From a virus: 38,499 nucleotides of DNA. Location: the IMG/VR virus record IMGVR_UViG_3300033150_001469, positions 1 to 38,499 of that record. One strand, written 5' to 3'. The notes beneath the pieces were generated by a model, which had not been told where the DNA came from, searched no databases, and saw nothing but the letters and a program-made list of their open reading frames with translations. The translations under genes and the position numbers were made by a program. Positions 28,985 to 38,499 of this stretch are shown here, one piece after another. Within the stretch, counting starts at the first letter, position 1. Each line of letters opens with the position of its first letter.

Positions 28985-31900
28985 TTAACGACGCCTGATT
29001 GGCCGCCGGCGACCGCTCGACTCTTGCCTTTGGCGTTCCGGCCGGCCGCCGAAGAGCAACACCTGAACCTTTTCCTTGGGCGTCCGGTTTGCCTTCGAGC
29101 GAGCTCGGCTGACGCGATAGGCGGAATCGAGGGCTTCTCGCAGCCGGTGCAGGACGTATGCGTCAAAGGACGGCGTATCGGTAATTGCCGAGAGGATGTT
29201 GTTGCCCACTTCCCAGTAGGGCATGAACAGCCTCGCGGCGGTCGTGAACTCCCGGATGAATCGGTCGATCTTGTTTGACCTCTCCTCCCTCGGGGCGCTT
29301 GCCGCTTCGATGAAGCTCCGGCCGAGATTGTAGATCCGGCCCAGAGCGCTGACGGTCAAGCCGCCAGGCGTCCAACTTACGATGTTGATGATCCAGTACG
29401 GGTTTCGCTTTTTGCCGGTTAGCCGGCGCCAAAGCTCGCCTACGGCGCCGGCCCCGAAGACGTAGAGGCCCAGCATTGCCGCGTAGGCACTTCGATTCCG
29501 GGCGCCGCCCTCCAGGGCGGCCTTGCGCATCGTTAGGCCGACCCGCTCGATATACGCCCGGCCGAAGGTCATTAGGTTGCCGATAATCCGACCGACTCCG
29601 CTCATTTCCCAAGGCGAGCGCTGGGACCGGTCGTACTGGACGTGCACGTTGTCGGTGTGGCACTTTGCGATATACCTGGCGGCGGCGTCCTTTCCGTCGC
29701 GGGCCAAAATGCCGTAGGCTATCTTTCGCTGGAGGGGCTCCAGCGCGCGGATCCCGGCGTTGTCCATTGCCCTCGCCACTGCCTCGGCGTCGCTGAGGTC
29801 GACGTCCCGAAGGGCTCTCCTGGCCCGCGAGAGGCGCATTGCGTAGCACCAGATCCGGTTAACCGTGTCTCCCCGGGCGTAGAGGTCTATCCACTGAGCC
29901 AGCTCAACGCCCTGGCGGAGAACCGGAACCGGGAGCGGCTCGTGCTCGCCGAACATCAGGTGATAGCGGATGCCGAATCGCTGGCTAACCTGCTGGTTGA
30001 AGTAGTCCCAGTCCTCCTTGGTCAGCTTGTAGTCAGCACGCGCGCCCCAGCCCAGCCAGAAGTCCTCGTTGAGCGCGATGTTCTGCACGAGGTTCCGCAT
30101 CGTGTAGTACGGGATGCAGAAGATCGCCGAGAAGGGTGCCTGCACGAACCGCTCGACGGTCTGGAGCGCCAAGCCGACGTCGGGCGTGCCCTTGACCTGA
30201 TTGAGCCACTGCCTTAGCGCCAAGCGAACCTCGGCGGGATTGGCCAGTCGCTCTACGTTCGAGGCATAGAGCTCGTCGACAATTTGAAACCAGGGTCGCA
30301 GGTAGGCATAGTTCAGGATGCGCCTCAGGGCGCTTTCTACCCGCCAGAAGATATCCCGCTTCTGCTTGGTGCTGACCGGGGCCTTTCGCTCTTGGAGGTT
30401 CGCCGTGGAAAAGGCATGGCCGGGGATGCGGTTGATTCCGATCCGTCGGAAGATGTAGTCCCGAGGCGCGTAGCCCTTCGAGATGACGCCCCAGGTCTTG
30501 TCGGCCAGGAACTTCTTGAGCGCCTCTTCCCCGCCGGTCTCCCAGATCTCCTTGGCCTTGCGCAAGTCGGCGGCGGGCGCGTTGGGGATCTTCCTGCCCG
30601 TCTCGATGTACTGCATGGTCCGCAGGTAGCGAACCGTCCCCTCCATGTCCTTTTCGACGGCCTTGATGGCCTCGGCCACGGCGACGTGGTCCTTGGTGAT
30701 GCCCTCCGGGCGGGCGGGAGCTCCGGGCACCGGCAGCTCGGACTCAATGAGGTCGCTTACCTTCTGCTGTTCGGCCGGGTCAGCCAGGATTTTGGCCGCC
30801 CGCGGCGAGCTTTCGGTAATGCGGGCGAGCTGCCTGGCGACCTCGTGCCGAATCATCATGTGCACCTCTTCGATCTTTTCGTAGACCTGATAGAACGGCA
30901 CATCGGGAAGTTGCTCTTGTAACGTGAGCATGTAGTAGCGCATGGACTTGAGCTTGAAGGCCTTGGCCGGCGTTCTCTGCCTTGGGGCCAGCAGCGCGTC
31001 CATCGCCGCCGCATTTGCCCGAACCCCGCGCTTGGCCGGGTCCTCCAGGGCCAGCCTGTGCGATTCCAACAGGCGAACGAGCGGCGCCTCCCGATTCATC
31101 TTGGCGATCAGGAGCCTTGCGGCCCGCTCCGAGAGGAAGTTTTGCCGGTCCCGGTAGCCCAGCGTCTTGATGCCGAGTTGCTGCATCTGACGGTCGAAAT
31201 GCTCTTCGGTAAGCCCGTGGTTGGCGATCAGCGTCTCGCGGAGGGTCCAAATCCTGTCGACGAGCTCCGGGTCGGCAACGCGGACCCGTCCCACGCGCTT
31301 GGGAAGGGCCTCTTCGACCTGCTGTAGGATCCGCCGCAGGTGGCCTTCCATGACCGTCCTGTGTCGCAGGGATGTTTGGCCGGTTATCTTCTGTGTGATT
31401 TCCCGAACGGTCTTCTCGCTGATGCCTCGCTTGGCCGCCACAGCGCGGATCCTGGATCGCAGGGCTTTGAGCGTCGGCATCCCGACGGCCTCTGCGAGCT
31501 TCTGGTAACGGTCAATGTCTTCCGGCGCGGCTCGCTTCCGAATCTTGCCTGCCTTCGTCAGAACCCTCGGGGCCAGTTCTTCGAGCTCGGCTCGCATCGC
31601 CACGAGCTTCTCGGCGGCAGGCAAGACGGCTTTCGCCGCCTCGGCGGTGGGAGGCTGGCCGGCAGGGATGGCCGCTGACGGAGCCGGGGCCGCCGGGGCT
31701 TCGGCGGCCTGGGCAAGCGCGCCGGCGGCCTTCGGCGCGGTCGCGGCTTCCGCCGCGCCGGCCGCCCCGACAGCTCCGGGAAGGGAAGGGACGCCGTACG
31801 GTCCGGGCGCCGTAAGGATCTTGAGAATCTCGTTGCGAAGCGAACCTTCGGGCAGCGCGTTCGCTGCCCAGCCAACCGCCTCGAAACCTCGGAGGCCCTG

Positions 31901-33034
31901 CCGAACCGCTGCCAGGTATAGCCGGCGGCCTTGGGGATCGCTAAGTAACCTGCTGACCGCCAGCAGGCCGTTGCGGGAGAAGACGGCCAGGCGTGTGCCG
32001 ATGACGTTGCCCCCCTCCATGCGGATCCGCACCACGCGGTCATAGGCCGACAGAACCTCCTCGGCCGTCGGTTTGGGCGGAAGGCCCAGCTCCTTCCACA
32101 GGGGGGCCAGGTCCTTGACCAGCTTGCGGTTGGCGAGGATTCTCCGCAGGCCTTCCGCCCCGCCGCGTAACAGCAGGCTGCCGACTCCGATGGCGACCGT
32201 CGTGGTTATGGCATCGCTGGCGGCCTCCCGTTGGCTGCGCCCCTCAGCAACCGCTCCGGCGTAAGTCAGAGCCCCATAGGTGGGGGCCTCGACCATCGCG
32301 GTCTTCCACCATATCGGCGATCCGGCAACATCCCTGACGGCGGCGGCCGGGCCGACCGCCGCAAAAAGCGGAAGCTCTCCGATCGCCCGAGCGCAGATTC
32401 TTCGGACCCTGAAGAGCGGTTCCTCCGCGAGGTAGGCTCGCGTCGCGTCAGCCAGGCGTTTCGGGCCTCCCTGGAGGTAGATCCGTTGCCAGCCGACATA
32501 ATCCATCTGCCTTGCCAGGCGGCAAAGACGGGCCGTTTCCCGTTTTTCCAGCGAGGGGATGTCGTCCTCGTGACCCGTGAGCCGCAGGATCGCGTTCAAC
32601 GGACTCAGGAGTATACGGCTGGTGATGGAGGTTTGCGTGGCCTCCCCTGCCCACCACTCCAGGGCGGCCAGCGCCCGGTCATACCAGGGCGATCGGGCAG
32701 GTCCAAGGCGGACGGACCGGGGCGGCGGCGGACCTTCACCGGCGCTCAGGACCGGTCGCCTCCAGGGTTGCTCCTCCAGCGTCTTTCGGACCTGCGATCC
32801 AACCCAGGCCCGCGTATCCTCGTCAAACGTACCCAGGGGGTCATAGTGCGACCAGAAATCAGCCGGCGGGATTGCCGAGGGCTGGCCTGCGCCGGCGAGG
32901 ACCGCTGCGGCAGGTTCGCGTTCCGGTAACTGGCCCCTTGAGCCTCGCGTGGGATCGTATTCGCCGACTGCGCTAGGCAAGTCGGCCGGATTTGCCGCCT
33001 CACTGCCTACCACGGCTCGGAGATCGTTCGCCAC
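28985..33034 (-). CDS. Internal virion protein / DNA ejectosome component (T7 gp16-like)
   Basis: 1349 residues (T7 gp16 is 1318) from a GTG at 33034, GAGGAGG eight bases upstream; it overlaps the gp15-like gene by 28 bases. Largely helical, with an Ala/Pro-rich linker (~430-490) and a basic C-terminus (SSGRRRPIRRR). A C-terminal segment of membrane-type and aromatic residues (PFSAIFCIPYYTMRN, YAAMLGLYVFGAGAVGELW) could insert into the host envelope. I cannot see the N-terminal lytic transglycosylase motifs of T7 gp16, so cell-wall cutting may rest with another protein. It is placed as in T7, after gp14 and gp15. Confidence 0.8.
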   Translation of the reverse strand: MANDLRAVVGSEAANPADLPSAVGEYDPTRGSRGQLPEREPAAAVLAGAGQPSAIPPADFWSHYDPLGTFDEDTRAWVGSQVRKTLEEQPWRRPVLSAGEGPPPPRSVRLGPARSPWYDRALAALEWWAGEATQTSITSRILLSPLNAILRLTGHEDDIPSLEKRETARLCRLARQMDYVGWQRIYLQGGPKRLADATRAYLAEEPLFRVRRICARAIGELPLFAAVGPAAAVRDVAGSPIWWKTAMVEAPTYGALTYAGAVAEGRSQREAASDAITTTVAIGVGSLLLRGGAEGLRRILANRKLVKDLAPLWKELGLPPKPTAEEVLSAYDRVVRIRMEGGNVIGTRLAVFSRNGLLAVSRLLSDPQGRRLYLAAVRQGLRGFEAVGWAANALPEGSLRNEILKILTAPGPYGVPSLPGAVGAAGAAEAATAPKAAGALAQAAEAPAAPAPSAAIPAGQPPTAEAAKAVLPAAEKLVAMRAELEELAPRVLTKAGKIRKRAAPEDIDRYQKLAEAVGMPTLKALRSRIRAVAAKRGISEKTVREITQKITGQTSLRHRTVMEGHLRRILQQVEEALPKRVGRVRVADPELVDRIWTLRETLIANHGLTEEHFDRQMQQLGIKTLGYRDRQNFLSERAARLLIAKMNREAPLVRLLESHRLALEDPAKRGVRANAAAMDALLAPRQRTPAKAFKLKSMRYYMLTLQEQLPDVPFYQVYEKIEEVHMMIRHEVARQLARITESSPRAAKILADPAEQQKVSDLIESELPVPGAPARPEGITKDHVAVAEAIKAVEKDMEGTVRYLRTMQYIETGRKIPNAPAADLRKAKEIWETGGEEALKKFLADKTWGVISKGYAPRDYIFRRIGINRIPGHAFSTANLQERKAPVSTKQKRDIFWRVESALRRILNYAYLRPWFQIVDELYASNVERLANPAEVRLALRQWLNQVKGTPDVGLALQTVERFVQAPFSAIFCIPYYTMRNLVQNIALNEDFWLGWGARADYKLTKEDWDYFNQQVSQRFGIRYHLMFGEHEPLPVPVLRQGVELAQWIDLYARGDTVNRIWCYAMRLSRARRALRDVDLSDAEAVARAMDNAGIRALEPLQRKIAYGILARDGKDAAARYIAKCHTDNVHVQYDRSQRSPWEMSGVGRIIGNLMTFGRAYIERVGLTMRKAALEGGARNRSAYAAMLGLYVFGAGAVGELWRRLTGKKRNPYWIINIVSWTPGGLTVSALGRIYNLGRSFIEAASAPREERSNKIDRFIREFTTAARLFMPYWEVGNNILSAITDTPSFDAYVLHRLREALDSAYRVSRARSKANRTPKEKVQVLLFGGRPERQRQESSGRRRPIRRR

Positions 33035-35373
33035 GCTGTGGCCTCCTCATTGAGTTCAGGGTTCTCGGCCGCCGGCTGGGGGCGTCGGCCGCCTTCAGAT
33101 TCCGGCGGTTGGTAACTGGGGCCGAGCAAGGGCGCGTACTCGCCCAGTTCTTCGGGCGAGGCCTCTGGGGTCGCACTTTCGGGTAGCAGTCGCTCCCGAT
33201 CTCCGCGAGGTGAGGTGAATACACGGCCGTCGGGGAGCCTCAAGGGCTGCCCGTCGGGCTGGCGGAGGATGTAGGCCCCCAGCTGCTCGCTCCAGGCCGG
33301 GTAGGTGTCACGCGCAACCTGCTCGGCGACCTCTTCGCCGTACGCGGCCACCAGGTCGTCGTAGATCCTTTGTCCGGTCTCGGGGGTCGTCGGCGGCCCT
33401 CCGTCGATCCATGTGCCGATGCGTTCGTAACCTACCGGCGGCCAGACCACGATCGGATGCTTGGCGAAGATGTTTCGCATGATCGCCGAGAAGGTCTGGC
33501 GAACCGCCATCTCCTCCGGGACGTCGAGTGCCCGCAAGACTCGGTACTGATCGTAGCCGCCGAGCAGTTCTTCGTTGAGAATGTCCGCCGGGATCCAGTC
33601 GACGAACTCGTCCGGGTCGCCGATGAAGGGCATGTACCGCTTAAACCAATGCTGGGTCTCCTTGAGCCAGTCGGGCAGCCGTTGCGCTACCTGATCCCGG
33701 AACTCTCTGGCTGCGACGGCCAGGCTTGCCGTTTCGCTGAGGTTCTCCAGGCGCCCGACGTCGTTGAGCAGCAGGCCGTAGAACTGCTGCTTCGTCAGCT
33801 CGGGGAGTTTCATCTCGGCGATCTCCCTAAGCTGGTCCTCGGACAGGGACGACATGTTCGGGTCGTTGCTCAGGTAGTACTGAATTGCGAGCCACCGAAT
33901 CTTGGCCTTGCCGCGAAGCCCGCCCAAGGATGCGTTGGTCAGATCGGGTGCCGCCCGCCGCAGGGCGAGGGCAAGGCCCGCGGCCCTTGCCAGCGGCTCG
34001 GCCTGCTCTCCGGCAAGCCCCTGGGAGATCCAATCGCGAACGGCCGTCGGGATCCGCCCGCCCTGCCGCATCAGGGTTGCGGCCCTGGCCGCATCGGTGA
34101 CGTCCAGCAGCCGAACGGTTTGGCCGGACCGGCTGATCGCCAACGCGCCTTGTGCCGCCATCGCTCGCAGAAAGGCGGACTCTTCGCCGCGGCTGACGTA
34201 CCCCTTCCGCCCTTCGGCGTCGAGCTTGGCGAGGACGTTCTGGTAGTCCACGTCCTCCTCTAGAAACCGTCGGACTCGATCGCCCCAAGCGATGGCCGTA
34301 GGCGCGTCGACCAAGCCCTCGGCCTGCCAGTTGCGGATGCGGTCCAACGCCTGGCTGACCAACTCCGGCGTGGCAGTCCCCTGGACGAAGGGCGTGAAGA
34401 GCTGGTTCTCCAGCTCGGCGGCCCTCTCGGATTGCAACATGTTCCGGCGGACGCGCAGCTGGGTCAACAGCTGCCGGGCCTGATGTTCGTCGATGTCTCC
34501 GGCGTCGGCGGCCTGATTAACAGCGATCTCGGCCTGCTCTACCTGTTCGGCGCTCTCGGCCTTGCGGGCGAGTTCTCCCAACTGCTGGGTCTTGGCGTTC
34601 TGAAGTGCCGTTATCCTTTGGCCAACCGGCAGCAGGTCAAGAATGGCCCTGAGCTTTTCGGTGTCGCCAGCGGCGATGTAGCGATTTGCCAGATCGGCGG
34701 CAATCTGGGCTTGCAGCTGCCCTTCCTGAATCCCGAACTGCTTGGCCATAGCCGCCAAGGCCGGCAGGTCGTTGCTTAGCTCAGCCGCCGGATCATCGCT
34801 TTCAGCCAGGCGGTTCAGCGTATCCCGCAGCGCCTCCTGATAGAGCTGGCGCCGCTGGAGTTCGGCCTGCTGGGACTGAAAGGCCCCCAGGCGGGGCATG
34901 GCGTAGCGGACGTAAGCGGCCTGGTAGGCGGGAGGCATCTCCCCGTGCTCCTGCTTGAACCATCGCCAGAAGGCCTCCACTGGCGTTTCGTCGCCCTGGA
35001 TTTCTAGGCTTGAGGGGTCGAAAAGCGACGCCTCGCGGAAGCCCAGATTCCGGTAGAAGAGGTCCTGCACGTCCCGCCGCCAGTAGGCTGGTGCGTGCCG
35101 CTCGCCGCGACCCAGGACCTCCTCCATTTCTCGCAGCTGCTCTTCTCGCTGCCGGCCGCTTAGCTGCTCCGCTACCGCGCCGACGGACGCCACCAGCCCG
35201 CCAGCGGATCCAAGCAGCCGCGAAAGCGCCTCCGCCGTCGAGGACGGCGGGACTGGAACACGCCGGGCAGCTACGCCTGGGGCTTCGAGACTTTCGCGAA
35301 CCCCCAGCCGGGGGATCGCGATGGGGGCTTCTCGTCGAGTGGCGCCGGGCCGCTGTTTACCGGTAATAGCCAT
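33007..35373 (-). CDS. Internal virion protein (T7 gp15-like)
   Basis: 788 residues (T7 gp15 is 747). Mostly alpha-helical with repeated Gln/Ala/Leu helices (LQRRQLYQEALRDTLNRL, EQAEIAVNQAADAGDI) and a Pro-rich C-terminus. gp15 is the middle protein of the ejected tube through which DNA enters the cell. The match is by position, length and helix character rather than a sharp motif. It ends inside the gp16 gene start. Confidence 0.75.
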   Translation of the reverse strand: MAITGKQRPGATRREAPIAIPRLGVRESLEAPGVAARRVPVPPSSTAEALSRLLGSAGGLVASVGAVAEQLSGRQREEQLREMEEVLGRGERHAPAYWRRDVQDLFYRNLGFREASLFDPSSLEIQGDETPVEAFWRWFKQEHGEMPPAYQAAYVRYAMPRLGAFQSQQAELQRRQLYQEALRDTLNRLAESDDPAAELSNDLPALAAMAKQFGIQEGQLQAQIAADLANRYIAAGDTEKLRAILDLLPVGQRITALQNAKTQQLGELARKAESAEQVEQAEIAVNQAADAGDIDEHQARQLLTQLRVRRNMLQSERAAELENQLFTPFVQGTATPELVSQALDRIRNWQAEGLVDAPTAIAWGDRVRRFLEEDVDYQNVLAKLDAEGRKGYVSRGEESAFLRAMAAQGALAISRSGQTVRLLDVTDAARAATLMRQGGRIPTAVRDWISQGLAGEQAEPLARAAGLALALRRAAPDLTNASLGGLRGKAKIRWLAIQYYLSNDPNMSSLSEDQLREIAEMKLPELTKQQFYGLLLNDVGRLENLSETASLAVAAREFRDQVAQRLPDWLKETQHWFKRYMPFIGDPDEFVDWIPADILNEELLGGYDQYRVLRALDVPEEMAVRQTFSAIMRNIFAKHPIVVWPPVGYERIGTWIDGGPPTTPETGQRIYDDLVAAYGEEVAEQVARDTYPAWSEQLGAYILRQPDGQPLRLPDGRVFTSPRGDRERLLPESATPEASPEELGEYAPLLGPSYQPPESEGGRRPQPAAENPELNEEATAWRTISEPW

Positions 35374-35390
35374 GTCTTGTATCCGCTCCG

Positions 35391-35939
35391 TTAGCCTTTA
35401 CTTGCCTGCCTTCCACTGCGGGAGCCCCCGGGGCTGAGCATCTCGCTGACCGTTAGGCCGCTGGCGAATAGGTTCAGGCCGATCTGTGCTCCCCGCAGGC
35501 CGCCGGTCAGGCCGGCAAGCCAGGGAAGTTCCTCCGGCACGGACAGGCCGGAGATCTGACTTGCTGCCCCGGCGGCGATTGCCCGCAGGCGATTTTGCCT
35601 GTTGCGGGAGAGGATGTAACGGTTAAGCGCCAGGTCGTAGTCCAGCTGGCGCAGCATCGCCTGATAACTGCCGCCGTAGCCGAGTCCGCTTTCTCCGGCG
35701 GCGACGCGCAATCGCGAGGCGATCAGTCGGGCTTCGTTCAGTCGCCGGGCTTTTTCCAGGGACGCCTGCTCGGAAACCTGCTTCATCTGCACGCCGGCAG
35801 CCCGTCGGTATTCGAGGGCCTGCTGCTCCGCCGCCTCGCGCGTCTGCCGGTTTCGGGCGGAGGCCTCGGCGGCCGAGACGGCTGCCCCCGTCGCTGCGCT
35901 CGCGGCACTGATGGCTAGTGCTATCGTCCCGGGATCCAT
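35391..35939 (-). CDS. Internal virion protein (T7 gp14-like)
   Basis: 182 residues from ATG 35939 (AAGGAG six bases upstream; a GTG at 35942 is less likely). The opening MDPGTIALAISAASAATGAA is the small, membrane-seeking N-terminus of gp14-type proteins, followed by a long coiled helix (QALEYRRAAGVQMKQVSEQ) and a second hydrophobic segment. T7 gp14 (196 aa) forms the outer-membrane pore of the ejectosome. Its start overlaps the stop of tail tubular protein B. Confidence 0.8.
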   Translation of the reverse strand: MDPGTIALAISAASAATGAAVSAAEASARNRQTREAAEQQALEYRRAAGVQMKQVSEQASLEKARRLNEARLIASRLRVAAGESGLGYGGSYQAMLRQLDYDLALNRYILSRNRQNRLRAIAAGAASQISGLSVPEELPWLAGLTGGLRGAQIGLNLFASGLTVSEMLSPGGSRSGRQASKG

Positions 35940-38499
35940 CACTGGCTCCTTGGAATGACGTTGACGTAATATTCGCAGCGGGCGAAGTTGGAAGGTTTAG
36001 GCGTCCGGTTGGTGAGGAAAATGGTCCCGACGTCGGCGCGAGTCATGGCCGGCACGGTGAAGATGCCGTCAGTCTCGGGAACCATGCCCGACGCTATGAA
36101 GTCAAACCTTCTCGCCCGCCTGTCATCGGCGATTTCCACCGCGTACGCTCCGGTGTCCCGGTGGTTGACGGAAAACTTGATCACCTGAACGTTGACGTCG
36201 AAGAGCGCGTGGTCCCGCTCATCGCGAACGTACGGTCGAGAGAGCTTGGCCAGCGCGGTGTAGGGCCGACCGACAATGACTTCTCCTCCGCTGTAATCGC
36301 CTGTGGCCTCCAAGGTCTTCTTGCCCGTTCGCGTAATCTCCAGCTCCTGGCCGGCCGATGTTCCGAAGTCGCTTGTGAGGACGACGGACGTTAGCGATGA
36401 ATCCTCGAACGGCAGCGTCCACGTGGTCTTACCGTCGGCATAGCTTCCGACCAGGCGGACCTTTCGGTCCAGCAGCGGGCAGTACGGAACGTCGGCCGGG
36501 GCCTCTTCGCGAACGGCCGGCAGCCGCTCAATGTGCCAACTCTGGCCTTGTCGGACGAGCAGGTAAGCATCATCGGCGAGGACGCGGACGTCGCCGATCA
36601 GCGACCCCCCGGGGTCCTCGATCCAGTCCCACGCGCAAGAGCTCAACTGAAGGTGGCTGTGACCGCAGCTCTCGTAGACGACGCGGCCGCCGCCCTCCTG
36701 GCAGGACCAGGTCGCGTCCCATGCTATCTCGTCGAAGCGCAGCGGATGCCACGTCATATGTTGGGCGTCCGCATCGGTGGGCACGCTGCTCGTCCCTGCC
36801 AGGCCCAGGGCCGTGAGCCGCCCCTTGAAGTTCGGGTAGACGCCCTGGCCGGAGCCCCAAGCCTGGAGGCCGGGCGTTGCGGGGGCAAAGGGGCTCGTTA
36901 TCCCGCCACTGAGGGCCTGCCCGTCTACAACGCGGGTTCCGTCCACCCAGACGTAGACCTTTGAGGTCGTGGAGTCCACGGCCACCAGCACGCTGTGCCA
37001 CTGCCGGGGCGACAGCAGATCCGTGTGCGACCATCCCCGGCAGGTGTCTCCCGGCGCGCCTCGTACGGAAACCGCGAGGCCGGTGCCTTGCCAAAGGTTG
37101 AGGGCCAGACGCGTTAAGCCTCCTTCGAAGTTTTCCTCGTAGAGGCGAAGCATCGGGTCGGCCACGTCGCCGTCGACGTAAATCCAAAGGCGAATCACGG
37201 CGACGGTCTCGTTGCCCAGGAAGTCCCAGGGAACCCCCACTGACGCGCGGCTGTCGACTCCGTCGAACTGGATCGCCCATGAGCCGGCCAGCGGATTGTC
37301 CGAAAGCAGGTCCCGACTCCAGGCGCTCTGGACCTTTTCGGTCCCTGCCCAGTAGCTCTGGTATAGGTACAGCGCCGAAGACGCCGCCGGCAGGACGTAG
37401 AGAGAGCCTTGGTTGACCGCGGCGTCTAGGCTGCGAACTTGGCCCGGGAGGTAGCCTTGGACGTGGGAGGAGACCTCGGCGGCGACGTTGCCTGCCTGGG
37501 CATCCGAGTAATAGTACTCGAAGATGCCGATGCCCATTTCGCTTTCGGCGGGGAACCATAGCGTGCTGCCGGCCGTTGCCGGGCGGGCTTGCCGGGCGGT
37601 TCGATAGACCGTCGAGGCCGTTACGGCTGCCGTGCTGGGAGTCAAGGCCTCTGGCGCCGAAAGCTCGAACTGCTGGCCTGCCGTGGTGAAGATGACGACC
37701 GACTTGCGGAAGGGAACGACGTAGTCGATGAGCGTCACGCGATCGGCCGAAAGGGCGATGTCGATTGGATCGCTGTCGCCGAGATTCTCGGCGTCTTCGA
37801 TGTAGAAACTGAAGAACTCTCCGGCGCGCGAGAAGACGAGGTTTTCATCCCCGGCCAGCAGGAGCCTGTTGCGGTGGAAGCCGATATCCGAGAGGCGAAC
37901 GTTGTTCTCCCAAAGGGACGGGAGTGGGTTGGTCTCCTCATTACCCGTCTCGCGAAAGCCCCAGTCGACTAGGCTCAGCTGGAAGGTGGGAGGGGTCTCG
38001 GCATTCTGGTCGCTCGCACGGCGGATGTGGTGGTTGAACTCCCCGGGACCAGCGGTTCGGGCGTAGAGGACTACCTCGTCGATGTCTCCCTCGAATTGGA
38101 AGGCCTGGAACCCGTAGAAGTAATCAACCTGTTTTCCGACAACGATGGGTTCGGTCCAGGTTCCGTATCGGTAGCGAGTCTTGCATCCCAGCTCGTCGTC
38201 CCAATATGCCGGATCGCCGCGGCCGCGGACTACGCTGGAGGCGACTTCCTCGCCGTCAACATAGAGCTTGGCCGTTTCGGCCGTTTCCCATTCGCCCCCA
38301 TCCGACCAGTCCGTCCCACGGTAGGGCAACCAGCAGGCGGCGACGTGATGCCATTGGCCGTCATCAAGGTGGCAATCTTTATCGGCTCTCCACCAGGTTC
38401 CGTCTGATGCGAATCGCCCTACGCGAAACGCCAGCCTGCCATCTTCGTCAATGCAAAAGGTGAAGTCCTCGACCTTGCCGGAGGTGTGCTCGGTGGCGA
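35939..38499 (-). CDS. Tail tubular protein B (T7 gp12-like), C-terminal part, cut by the window end
   Basis: The frame is open from position 38499 to the TGA at 35939, about 852 codons. The first ~165 residues finish a LamG domain (FTFCIDEDGRLAFRVG, GQWHHVAACW, AKLYVDGEEV). Then comes the gp12 core: LSDIGFHRNRLLLAGDENLV, DSDPIDIALSADRV, and FEYYYSD...SHVQGYLPGQV, all matching T7 gp12. A second LamG-like domain follows (IQFDGVDSRASVGVPW, RQWHSVLVAVDS, SKVYVWVDGTRV), then a beta-rich end. It is the same gene as 1-1803. Its codon phase at 38499 does not match position 1 if the ends are joined directly. Confidence 0.9.
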   Translation of the reverse strand, partial: ATEHTSGKVEDFTFCIDEDGRLAFRVGRFASDGTWWRADKDCHLDDGQWHHVAACWLPYRGTDWSDGGEWETAETAKLYVDGEEVASSVVRGRGDPAYWDDELGCKTRYRYGTWTEPIVVGKQVDYFYGFQAFQFEGDIDEVVLYARTAGPGEFNHHIRRASDQNAETPPTFQLSLVDWGFRETGNEETNPLPSLWENNVRLSDIGFHRNRLLLAGDENLVFSRAGEFFSFYIEDAENLGDSDPIDIALSADRVTLIDYVVPFRKSVVIFTTAGQQFELSAPEALTPSTAAVTASTVYRTARQARPATAGSTLWFPAESEMGIGIFEYYYSDAQAGNVAAEVSSHVQGYLPGQVRSLDAAVNQGSLYVLPAASSALYLYQSYWAGTEKVQSAWSRDLLSDNPLAGSWAIQFDGVDSRASVGVPWDFLGNETVAVIRLWIYVDGDVADPMLRLYEENFEGGLTRLALNLWQGTGLAVSVRGAPGDTCRGWSHTDLLSPRQWHSVLVAVDSTTSKVYVWVDGTRVVDGQALSGGITSPFAPATPGLQAWGSGQGVYPNFKGRLTALGLAGTSSVPTDADAQHMTWHPLRFDEIAWDATWSCQEGGGRVVYESCGHSHLQLSSCAWDWIEDPGGSLIGDVRVLADDAYLLVRQGQSWHIERLPAVREEAPADVPYCPLLDRKVRLVGSYADGKTTWTLPFEDSSLTSVVLTSDFGTSAGQELEITRTGKKTLEATGDYSGGEVIVGRPYTALAKLSRPYVRDERDHALFDVNVQVIKFSVNHRDTGAYAVEIADDRRARRFDFIASGMVPETDGIFTVPAMTRADVGTIFLTNRTPKPSNFARCEYYVNVIPRSQ

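Overview
The window is almost certainly the whole genome, or nearly so, of a GC-rich tailed phage of the T7-like podovirus type, opened inside one gene. Position 1 falls in the tail tubular protein B (T7 gp12-like) gene and position 38499 falls in the same gene. The order of morphogenesis genes only becomes the canonical T7 order (portal, scaffold, capsid, gp11, gp12, gp14, gp15, gp16, gp18, gp19) when the two ends are joined. Joining the ends base to base puts the two halves out of frame, so a base or a short segment is missing or wrong at the join. A putative outer-membrane lipoprotein in the lysis cluster points to a Gram-negative host. Strong AGGAGG-type ribosome binding sites are used throughout. 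The host cannot be named from the sequence.

Layout. (1) 1-13110, minus strand: reading from 13110 down, a small ribbon-helix-helix-like regulator, holin, a small conserved protein, a spanin-like lipoprotein, a single-subunit RNA polymerase split over two frames, a papain/NlpC-like candidate, two small genes, portal, scaffold, a coiled-coil protein, major capsid, two small genes, a beta-helix spike protein, a duplicated tail tubular protein A and the start of tail tubular protein B. (2) 13140-13520: divergent overlapping promoters and a structured leader. (3) 13521-19002, plus strand: a replication and recombination operon with a RecA-like AAA ATPase, an SSB-like protein, an HTH protein, a RuvC-like resolvase, a lambda-O-like initiator containing eight iterons, and a DnaC-like helicase loader. 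(4) 19021-19268: an attP carrying the 5' half of a tRNA-Gly(CCC) gene between two pairs of 11-bp-phased arm repeats. (5) 19283-23673, minus: tyrosine integrase, XRE regulator and a run of small unknown genes behind a sigma70-type promoter. (6) 23674-24477: an intergenic stretch with direct repeats and no convincing gene. (7) 24478-38499, minus: a DUF4091-like glycosidase candidate, both terminase subunits, a zincin-like protein, small basic proteins, internal virion proteins gp16, gp15 and gp14, and the rest of tail tubular protein B.

The combination is the main interest. Virion, packaging and transcription genes are T7/phiKMV-like, with the RNA polymerase next to the structural genes. There is no phage DNA polymerase, primase or helicase. 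Replication instead looks lambda-like (initiator with internal iteron origin plus helicase loader recruiting the host replisome), and the phage carries an integrase, a regulator and a well-defined attP. It therefore looks like a temperate, T7-architecture phage with a swapped replication strategy.
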